From NCBI GenBank assembly GCA_036435485.1, contig CM071598.1, positions 141,898,148 through 141,962,147 on the forward strand: a stretch of 64,000 nt of DNA, read 5' to 3'. Under the pieces are notes generated by a model. The model saw only the letters and a program-made list of their open reading frames with translations, was not told where the DNA came from and did not search any database. The stretch is from Saposhnikovia divaricata (Eukaryota > Streptophyta > Magnoliopsida > Apiales > Apiaceae). Shown here piece by piece: positions 56,041 through 64,000 of this stretch (its first letter is position 1; each line of letters begins with the position of its first letter). The translations under genes were made by a program, and so were the position numbers.

Positions 56041-56735
56041 GAAAGCCAATGGAAGGCTCATCAAGTGGGTAATCTAACTAAAAGAATTCGATGCTAAGCC
56101 TAGTACGGCCATCAAAGCTCAGGCTCTAGCTGACTTCGTGGTTGAATATACCATTGACAACCAAGAAGTCGGGGGGCAGGAGGTAATAGACCAGGAAGGT
56201 CAGCAAGGTGAGAAACCCCTGGAAGAGAAGAAGGAATATTGGATGCTCTATTTTGATGGGGCATCAAAAACAAAAAGCTCTATTTTCATGGGGCATCTAA
56301 AACAAAAACCAGTGGTGCAGGTTAAGTTATGCAAAGCCCCGATGGGTTCACACTCGAGTATGCCTTGAAGTTGGACTTCCAAACAACCTGCAACGAGGCG
56401 GAGTATGAAGCTCTATTGGCCAGCCTTGGATTGACGAGAGCCCTGAGGGTGAAGAACCTGAAAGTTTGTGGAGACTCAAATCTGGTAGTCTCACAAGTCA
56501 ATGGAGAGTTTGAGGCTAGAGAAAAGAATATGGCCAAACACTTGAGGATTGTGAAAGCCGTGATAGCCCCGCTCGATAAATGCCATGTTGAGTATATCCC
56601 AAGAGAGAAAAGAACATTAAGGCCGAAGCCCAGTCTAAGTATGGCACTTCTGAGATAAAGAATTATGCAGAGAGCTTTTGCTTCCAGGTCTTGAAGACCC
56701 CACCATCGTATCAAAATTGGTAGCACCAGTTGATG
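56041..56735 (+). pseudogene. Second archaeal-type RNase H copy, degenerate
   Basis: Linker FDAKPSTAIKAQALADFVVE leads to WMLYFDGASKTKSS, which is interrupted by an imperfect local duplication (about 36 bp, near 56250-56310). In the next frame come LEYALKLDFQTTCNEAEYEA, LRVKNLKVCGDSNLVVSQVN and GEFEAREKNMAKHLRIVKAV. The catalytic set D (YFDGAS), E (NEAEYE) and D (GDSNLV) is present but spread over frames. It is the same module as in the minus element at 930-1180. Confidence 0.8.
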
Positions 56736-57596
56736 TAAGCTAAGGATAGACCCTCTTCGAGCTCATCTCGAGACTAGTTGGCTCCCTGATAATGCCTTGA
56801 AGGCACAGAAACAGTTAGTGAGAGTGTTGAGATGAGAGGTCCTTTGTCATTCCTTACTTAAAATCTTGAATCTCAAATCCCGACACAAAATTTTAGCCTT
56901 GATGGCCAAAAAGGCTGTCTGCCTCCAATCAAATTTGTCATTTGAAGTTTAAGGACTTGAATCAAGAGCCTTCAATCGAATATAAACCAAAGCAAGGTCC
57001 TGGGAGCATAAGAAGAAGGTTGGAAACCTAGAATCAAGAAAAGAAGGTTAACAACCAGCCAAGACACCCCGGACTTGAAGTCAAACGCTGAGGAGCAAGT
57101 GAACTCCCTGAACGATCAACTGAAAAGTAAGACCTCCTCCATATGAAGCCAGGGGGGCAAGAACTAAGGGACTTCATCATTCCTACATCTTAGAATGAGA
57201 ATCAAGGGAATCAAGGGTTGATAATAACCTTAAAACCAAGGTCTCAGCAAATAAGTTAAGGCCCGGAAGGTCACAAGTCAAGGTTCACGAAACCATTTAA
57301 GGCATAACAAACACCTCATATTGACCTGAAACCTCGTGTAGGTGATCCAGAACACCAACATCAACCTTAGAATCCAGGCCTTGTGTTATAAATCAAGGGC
57401 TAAGGAACTAAGTTGAAGCCTTAGAAGGCCAACAAAGCTATCAGATCCAACCTTGGATCAAGAGATTCGTGAACAACTCAAGAATGAGTAACTGAATCAG
57501 CATTCCAACAAGGTGGATGAAAGGTTCAAAGTAATTCTATGTAAGATTAGGCAAGCATGAAACCTGTGAAAGGATTTTGAAGCTTTCTCGTGGAAG
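56736..57596. other. Non-coding interior of the Tat derivative
   Basis: Purine-rich DNA rich in AAGG/CAAGG words, no recognisable gene. AGCCAGGGGGGCAAG near 57160 resembles a polypurine tract but does not abut an LTR. Confidence 0.45.
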
Positions 57597-57765
57597 GTTT
57601 GGAAACCCATTTACTATGTCACCAAGGTGCTTCATGAAGCTGACCTGAATCACTCCGCTATAGAGAAGTTTGCTTTAGGCACGGTCATGGGCTCAAGAAA
57701 ATTGAGACCTTACTTTTTAGTCACGTAAAATCGAGGTCTTGACAGACCAAGCCATTAAAAGGCCG
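57597..57765 (+). pseudogene. RT-linked RNase H fragment, out of normal order
   Basis: Translation KPIYYVTKVLHEADLNHSAI, EKFALGTVMGSRKLRPYF matches KPVYYVSKVLHGAELNYSTI and EKFALALITASRKLWPYF of the minus element at about 1340-1460. In a normal pol this lies before the second RNase H; here it lies 1 kb after it. Confidence 0.82.
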
Positions 57766-57769
57766 TTAA

Positions 57770-58290
57770 TTCGACCAGAATCCTGGTCGAAATGACCAGG
57801 AATCCTGGTCGAAAAATTGTTCGACTGAGCCACGAAAAAGGCCATTAATTCGACCAGAATCCTAGTCGAAATGACCAAGAATCCTGGTCGAAAATTCGTT
57901 CGACCAGGAGAAAATTGAGACCTTATTTCGACTAGAATCCTGGTCGAAACGACCAAGAATCCTGGTCGAAAATTCGTTCGACCAGGAGAAAATTGAGACC
58001 TTATTTCGACCAGAATCCTGGTCGAAACGACCAAGAATCCTGGTCGAAAATCCGTTCGACCAGGAGAAAAATCAGACCTTATTTCGACCAGAATCCTGGT
58101 CGAAACGACTAGGAATTCTGATCGAAAATTCGTTCGACCAGGAGAAACCTTGGACCCTTAATTCGACCAGAATCCTGGTCGAAACGACCAGGAATCCTGG
58201 TCGAAAATCCGTTCGACCAGGAGAAAAATCAGACCTTATTTCGACCAGAATCCTGGTCGAAATCCTGGTCGAAATCCTGGTCGAAAAATG
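57770..58290. repeat. Palindromic 78-79 bp tandem array, seven units
   Basis: Units start (TTCGACCAGAATCC) at 57770, 57849, 57927, 58005, 58083, 58162 and 58240. Each holds a near-perfect palindrome TCGACCAGAATCCTGGTCGA, a second GACCAGGAATCCTGGTC block and TTCGACCAGGAGAAA. The last unit shrinks to short AATCCTGGTCGA steps. Tandem arrays just before the 3' LTR are known in Tat elements and have seeded satellites in other plants. Confidence 0.93.
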
Positions 58291-58441
58291 TGAAATTTCC
58301 TGATCGAAATTTGTGATTAAAATTCAAAAATTTGAGTCGAAATGATAATTTATGAATAGTACTAGCCCTTGGAAATAAAAAATTTCCAAGCTGACCTGGC
58401 AGCTCGACCCCAGCCAGGGGCTCTGCCCCTTGGACCCCGCC

Positions 58442-59489
58442 TGTCATTCACAAGTATTTAAAAATAAGGGTTTATCAAGCTATTGTCAATTTAGAGGGGT
58501 AATACAAGGTGATATCAAATATGGTATGGCTCGGAGAAATTAGGAATATAAGCAACAAGGGTTATTAATTATTTAAGAATAAAACAAAGGTTAGGGATTT
58601 AAGTTTAATTCAAGGGTTATAGGGTATAGTTATGTTGGTGTGAATTAAGGAAATAGATATGAACTAATGTTTAAGCTTATGAAAAAGGTATGTTCTACAA
58701 CCAGGTTTATAATTCAACGAGAATTTGAATAAGCATGGGAGTACAATAGTCTAAACAGCAAACAATAAGGGTAAACAAGAGATATAAGGGATTAAGCAAT
58801 AGTTTATACGATTCAACATTTCAGTACAAAAGGTTCGACAATTAACTTGAAAGAAACAACAATAAGTTATAAGAATTTAAACGACAATTCATGGATAATT
58901 GAAAGAATCTGAACTTCGATACAAGGTTCGAGTTACTTGCCTTAACACAGTACTTTCACTACTCATTTTCCTTTACCCCTTGAATCTACGTCTGATATGG
59001 GCTAAAAATAAGCCCTAAAGACACATTTAGTGTTGCATTAATTAGACCCGGTATGGTCCGAACGTGGGGCCCACCAACAGGGTCCAAAGTCCTATTTTTG
59101 ATATTAATTTCGTAATTTATATTGAGAGAAATAAACAGCTCAGCAATAAGAGTTGGATAAGGACATTATCTCTACAAGACTTAGCCTCCAAGGCATCCAA
59201 TTCGATATGGCAACAGACTCCTACAAGGAAGGAGTCTAGAACTTTCCTCAAGGAGGTGACTTATCTATTAAGTCTTCAACTCCTACCTTAATTCTAAGGC
59301 TTCTCAGCCTATATAAAGGGTCTGACCCCTCACCTCAGAACTACGTTGGCTTGATTCTCTAGCAATACAGAGATACGTAGGCATCTTGTGAGGACCGATC
59401 AGTCTCGAACGCAAGAACAGCCATTAAAGCTCGAAGCTCACCATCCCTTGTATTTAATACATACAAACCCTCGTTTTTATTCCACAACA
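58442..59489. repeat. 1048-bp direct repeat, right copy (551-bp flank plus 3' LTR)
   Basis: It reads the same as 51860-52907. The left junction (GACCCCGCC then TGTCATTCAC) is abrupt, after a small palindrome AGGGGCTCTGCCCCTT. The right end is the LTR end at 59489, followed by unrelated CAAATACTAAA. Confidence 0.9.
58993..59489 (+). repeat. 3' LTR of the Tat derivative (497 bp)
   Basis: Starts TGATATGGGC, ends TTCCACAACA, TATA box at 59310-59317. Reads identical to 52411-52907. Confidence 0.9.
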
Positions 59490-61676
59490 CAAATACTAAA
59501 ATTTTATATACCTTTTTTTATTATATCAATTGGGCTTTTTATCTAAAAACATTCATTGTTAAAGATGTTCTTGCAAAAGTAAAATAAAGAATAAAATTTT
59601 ATATTAATATATACAAAAACCCATACTTTTCAATGTTATAGGTTAGGAGTTTTGATACTCAATAACAATATATTAAAATTACATATTTTTAATTCTAAAA
59701 CATAATAATAAAGATTAATTATAACCTTAAATATATAAACATATAATCTGATTACTATCAAAGATCCACACGCGTTTCATAAGCAAAAAAGGATCCTCAT
59801 ATAAAGAAAGCAAAGATAAATTTATCGAAATTTTTGTTAATCAATTATATTGTATCGTAAAATAAATAAAAAATATTGGATTAAAAGAACCATGCTTTTC
59901 ACGTGTTATAATCTAGTATTATATAATAAGAGTAAGATGGATAATAAACGAGTACTACCATAGGTCAAGGGTTCGACTCTTACTAACAACATAATTAAAT
60001 TTAGTATTTTATAATTTTAAATATACTAATAAAACATATGATAAAATTCGCTTTTCAATAATCATTAATCATCTATTAATTTAATATAAAAATTCATTAA
60101 TCATCTATTAAATTTGATATTAGTACACACCAAAAATTTAGTTTACTAGATAGAAATGAAAAATTACGAGTACATAAACACGAAGCAGCCCTCATCTCTT
60201 CTATAGAAAACTATTACGTCCTGACTTTCGAGAGACAATCCAAATCAAACCTGACTTTAACTACTAAATAGTTCCGGTTCAAAACAAAAATTCATGTTTA
60301 TCTTCTGTACTTTATATGTGCATATAATTTACATTAATTTTGGAAAAAAAATCAGGTCATAATAAGATGTAACAAAAAAGTCAAAAACAACATATTATTA
60401 GTTACAAATATAATTATTTACAAAATAATTTCTAATATAAAAATACATGTTAGCCAATAATTAGATCCTTATATATAATAAGCGTAAAATGGATCTTAAC
60501 CATAATTTTGGTCACTGTACCGTCAAAATAATCTCAACCGTCGAATCTAATATTTTTAAAAATAGACGATCAAGATTACATCATATTAAAAAGAAAATTA
60601 TAATCTAAAAATGATATAATTAGAAAATGTTGCAATAAAAATGAATTTTAACAAAAAATTATAATCTAAAAAGGATGTAATTAAAAAAAGTTGTATTAGA
60701 ATTGAATTTTAAAAGAAAATTATAATCTGAAAAGGATATAATTAAAAAAGGTTTTATTAGAATTGAATTTTATTTATTATTTTATTACTATAAAAAAAAT
60801 TCATATTTACAATTTGAGCTCTATGAAATCAGATTTGGATGATTTTGCAATGCACGCGAAACTCATAAAATTATCTTTAATTTAGTGATGAATTAATAAC
60901 TATTATTCAAAAGGAAACACTCAGAATCTTTAGAGAAAATATAATTACGAATTTTTACATTAATTCTATTCAATGTTGAAGTCCTACATTGATAATGATA
61001 TTCAATGTAGAAAACCTAATTATATATAATTTAATTCATTGACATACACTTTTTCGTATTTCAATAATCACACTTTTTAGTTTATAACATATTAAAATGT
61101 AAAAAAAAATTTGTGCTAGATCCAACGGTTTTCATCTATATATTTTAAGATCTAACAGTTCTTATTAATTTTATCGTACGGAAGACCAGACTACCGATTA
61201 TCAAAGTTTTGGAAAAAATCCCTCTTACACTTATTATTAAAATTGTATTTGGTTGTTAGTAGAACTATCTTCGAATAATAACAGGGGTATTTTGATAATC
61301 AAAACGAATTATAAGTAGAATTAATAAATCGAATAGAATTTTTAACGTTAAAAATCTTCAATTTCTTCTCTCTCTATTGTTTCTGCGTTGATTTGATTGG
61401 AAAATAATCGTTAAATCATCAATAAATTAAAGTTTATATTGTTAATTTCATGTGCAATGTAAAATCGTTTAAATCAAATTTTAAGAATTCAAGAAAGAAT
61501 ACAAATATTAAATCGAACGTGTAAAATCTTATATTAAAGTTTTATGGAGTACTATTTTAATTGGAGTACTTGGAGTACATATACGTTCTGCAATCAAAAT
61601 ATTTTAAAATTTATTATTTTGCAAACCTTGTTATATGAATATCATAATTTCATTGATAATCTTGAAAATCATGTAT
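59490..61676. other. AT-rich intergenic DNA
   Basis: No frame of note and no recognisable transposon ends. It includes an imperfect tandem repeat at 60594-60775, and GGGTTCGACTC near 59968, a tRNA-like B box without a tRNA. Confidence 0.55.
60594..60775. repeat. Three-unit 60-bp tandem repeat
   Basis: Units share AAAATTATAATCTRAAAA, GATRTAATTA and GAATTTTA, each about 60 bp long. Confidence 0.75.
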
Positions 61677-62239
61677 TGTTAGGTCCAAAATAGTTTGTAG
61701 AAGGGGGGGGGGTTGAATACAAACTATACCGTTTTATCGAAATTGTTCTTTGGGTGTATATTAATTTTTAAACAATTCGATGCGGAATAAAACGAACACA
61801 ATATTTTAAGTTGAATATAAAATTATATTAAACTTGGAGGTTTGTGTCTAAATACACAGTACAAATTACAAGGTTTGATGACCAAACTAATAATTACAAA
61901 TTCTATAGAAAAATTGATATGAACTTTTCTATATTTGTAATAAAAAGATCGAATGCTTAAAGCAATTCGAGAGATAAGTTCTAGGAGTAAAACTCGCTAG
62001 ATAGTTCCAAGGTTACAAGTAAACTATTTCTATCGGTTTAGATTTAACAATAGAGCTCAGAAATAATTTACAAGAATTTAATTGAATCACAGGAACTCTC
62101 TCTTGCTTTCTTTTCTCTCTGTCTGTTTCTTGCCGAGAGCAAAGTTGTGAAGATATTTATTTATGTGTGTGAGTCTGGCCGCCTATTTTGATCTTTATAC
62201 TCATATAGTCTTCTGCCTCTTTTCTGCTGGATTTTCCTT

Positions 62240-62465
62240 GGTTAAGACAATCTGATTATACTTGTTAAGACAATCGTTATGACCTCTTGCACACTATTAA
62301 GACAATCTGCTTGCCTATTAAGACTGTCGTTAAGACAATCAGGATTGCCTTAATAGTTCTTTTCTCCTTAAGACCAACAGCCACACTCCAATAAGACTGT
62401 CGTTAAGAGCATCAGCTTAACTCTATTAAGACTGTCGTTAAGACAATCTGGATTGTCTTAATAAT
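62240..62465. repeat. Clustered TTAAGACWRTC words
   Basis: About nine copies of TTAAGACAATC or TTAAGACTGTCG in 225 bp, partly as the pair ATTAAGACTGTCGTTAAGAC repeated three times. Confidence 0.8.
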
Positions 62466-62529
62466 TCAATTTTTCAGAATAAATGATCTAATCAAAATCA
62501 TTTAACTTTAATTGAATTATTTTAACTTT

Positions 62530-63063
62530 AATAATTATTCTCATTTAATTAATCTATTAATTAATTTAATAAACAAATTAATTCTTGATGAATTAATTTA
62601 TTAATTAAATCAACTAGTTGATTTAATTAATTAAAGGAGAATAATCATAAATCCTTTAACTGTCTTAATGTATTCTTGAACCACTGAAATTAACAAAGAA
62701 ATACCACTGAATTTTCTGTTGACGCTCCATGCACGGTCTGGTTCATGAACAAACAACTTCAACGGCTTTTCTTAATTGTTGACTCTGCAATGTGGTTCCT
62801 TTTCATTTAATTAATTTTTGATTTAATTAATCTATTGATTAATTTAAAGAACATATAATTCTAATTGAATTAATTTATAAAATAAATTAGCCAACTAATT
62901 AAATTAATTAAAGGAGAATTAATATGAAGTCCTTTGATAATTATATTAATTCTAACTTAATTAATCTTTTAATTAATTTATAGAATAAATTAATTCTATT
63001 AGAATTAATTTATCAAATAAATCAACCAAATGATTTAATCAATTAAGAGAGAATTAATACACC
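62530..63063. repeat. Three AT-rich 125-140 bp repeats with inverted TTAATTAA words
   Basis: Blocks at about 62530-62665, 62802-62940 and 62941-63063 share CTATTRATTAATTTA, GAATTAATTTATYAAA and TAAAGGAGAATWAT in the same order. Confidence 0.75.
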
Positions 63064-63231
63064 TACTTGATAGCATAACCCTTGTGGTCTTCCATGTCTT
63101 GATAAATCTGATCCTCCACAAAAATTATTCTTTAGCCAGTCTTGATAGCAAAATCATTGTGGTTAATTAATTTTGCACTTCTGTTGCTTGCACAATGTTT
63201 TTCTCTTATACTAGTCTTGATACCTTGAACC

Positions 63232-64000
63232 TGTTAACTCGAATAACTTGTAGAAGGGGGGTTGAATACAAGTTATATAATCGTGTCTGATTTTTGCTTG
63301 ATTATATGAACAAGAATAAACGAATGAATCAAACTTTGTTTGTATTAAAATAATCAATTACAAACTCTACCAAAGGTGTACAATACCTTTAGCAGCTGCT
63401 GACAATACAAATCTCTCTCTTTGTTTGTTTCGAACTCTCGAATACAAAACTTACGAACTCACTCGCTCACCCTTTTTACAATGATATTGAGAGGGTATTT
63501 ATAATGCTACCTATCAACTAATAACAGAATTATAATCTATCTATGACAATGTTCTGCCGTCCAGTTGATAGTTTCCATCAATAGAGAATTCGTTTCCTTC
63601 ACGATATCTTCTTGCTTGTTTTTCAAAACAAAGATCCTGTTTTATAGCACTTGTAAGTTTCTGTAGCATCCATAATGACATCATCAGTAACACGACTGAC
63701 ATCATCAGTAACACGACTGATATCAGGATTTCCCATTACATCAGGATCTGATTATCCCATCAGTATTTGATCAGGATCTGACTTAATGTATCAGGATCTG
63801 CTCCTCTGTTCCTGACATGTAGTCCCCGATACACTGTTCCTGACATGTAGTCTCTGACGCACTATTCCTGACTAAATTCTACAGATTACTGTTTAACACA
63901 TATATCCTAAACAAAGTGCTAAATCCTTTATAAGATCAGGATATACAAGAAGTATTAGCAAAATTCTATTCTTAACATCACAACTTATGAATTATTCCTA
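63232..64000 (-). repeat. Second SIRE-like copia LTR, minus orientation, runs off window
   Basis: Read on minus it ends TTCAACCCCCCTTCTACAAG then TTATTCGAGTTAACA at 63232. A TATAAATA box on minus lies at 63496-63503. Repeated ATCAGGATCTGA and TCCTGACATGTAGTC words at 63660-63870 would be upstream of that promoter. It continues past the window edge. Confidence 0.5.

Larger units (their letters stand above)
52411..59489 (+). mobile_element. Tat-family derivative with intact gag-protease frame and reshuffled pol remnants
   Basis: LTRs of 497 bp at 52411-52907 and 58993-59489 read identical. Primer site, gag and protease follow the first LTR in normal order. After protease the RT core and integrase are missing; instead come two pieces of the archaeal-type RNase H separated by about 400 bp of unrelated DNA, then non-coding DNA, then a piece of the RT-linked RNase H (57597-57760), which normally precedes them, then a palindromic tandem array. 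No polypurine tract is visible before the second LTR, and no target duplication is seen (ACGTC versus CAAAT). So it is a rearranged, non-autonomous relative of the element at 1-20718. Confidence 0.82.
61677..63231 (-). repeat. SIRE-like copia LTR, minus orientation, end at 61677
   Basis: Read on minus, the end is TTCAACCCCCCCCCTTCTAC followed by AAACTATTTTGGACCTAACA, the style of SIRE-like copia LTR 3' ends. No primer site lies beyond it, so it is a solo LTR or the 3' LTR of a minus element. Its other end is not located; a second LTR of the same style starts at 63232. It contains repeated TTAAGACAATC words (62240-62465) and three AT-rich blocks (62530-63063). Confidence 0.5.

Noticed and set aside
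57717..58034. 105-codon minus frame made of repeated STRILVEIRSQFSPGRTNFR-type units
   Set aside because: It is a translation of the 78-bp tandem array. The period is a multiple of three by chance in part of the array (78 bp), which keeps the frame open.
52411..59489. Reading the Tat derivative as an autonomous element
   Set aside because: RT core and integrase are absent, RNase H pieces are out of order, and no polypurine tract abuts the second LTR.
1..64000. CRISPR arrays, bacterial operons, phage modules, rRNA or tRNA genes
   Set aside because: None found. The tandem arrays here have no unique spacers of constant length, and all coding signals belong to plant transposable elements or host gene scraps.

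Overview
This window looks like intergenic heterochromatin from a large, repeat-rich flowering plant genome, most likely a eudicot. It holds nested Ty3/gypsy and Ty1/copia LTR retrotransposons, plant-type CACTA (En/Spm) transposons with TNP2-like transposase, Tourist-type MITEs, tRNA-iMet primer sites and TTTAGGG telomere-type repeats. I found no intact host gene. All host gene content is fragments: a coatomer beta-prime (COPB2) exon and a GCK-domain gene piece, both tied to a CACTA element.

Layout. (1) 1-20718 is a minus-strand Tat-lineage gypsy element in the order LTR 20214-20718, gag, protease, RT, RNase H, second RNase H, integrase; it runs off the left edge. Its gag carries a 219-bp Tourist-like MITE (18798-19016, TSD TTA). 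Its RT is split by a 14,977-bp plus-strand LTR element (1916-16892, TSD CTCTG) with LTRs of 4.8 kb and a decayed chromovirus-like interior. (2) 20719-23213 is AT-rich DNA ending in a truncated MITE. (3) 23214-38522 is a CACTA-type segment with subterminal CCAACGG motifs, a 175-183 bp tandem array and a COPB2 exon. Inside it lies a second CACTA of another family (24038-34010, TSD TTA) with two divergent degenerate genes: a TNP1-like/Ulp1-protease gene on minus and a TNP2-like transposase on plus. (4) 38523-41868 holds the GCK gene fragment, a full-length MITE and ordinary intergenic DNA. (5) 41869-50845 is a copia-like, mostly non-coding LTR element whose 5' LTR is interrupted by a partial chromovirus with a 4.2-kb LTR. 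(6) 50846-52410 is a minus-strand chromovirus-type LTR fragment. (7) 52411-59489 is a plus-strand Tat-family derivative with identical-looking 497-bp LTRs, an open 897-codon gag-protease frame, no reverse transcriptase core, out-of-order RNase H pieces and a palindromic 78-bp tandem array. (8) 59490-64000 is AT-rich DNA with two minus-oriented SIRE-like copia LTRs.

How it works together: nothing here forms a host pathway. The story is one of parasites nesting inside parasites. The youngest-looking insertions (the 15-kb element, LTRs about 99.3% alike by hand count; the 52-59 kb Tat derivative, LTRs reading identical) lack intact polymerase genes, so they were probably mobilised in trans. I did not find a convincing new biological system. 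The best leads are the shuffled Tat derivative with its duplicated flank, the gene-carrying CACTA with mismatched flanks, and the palindromic satellite seed.
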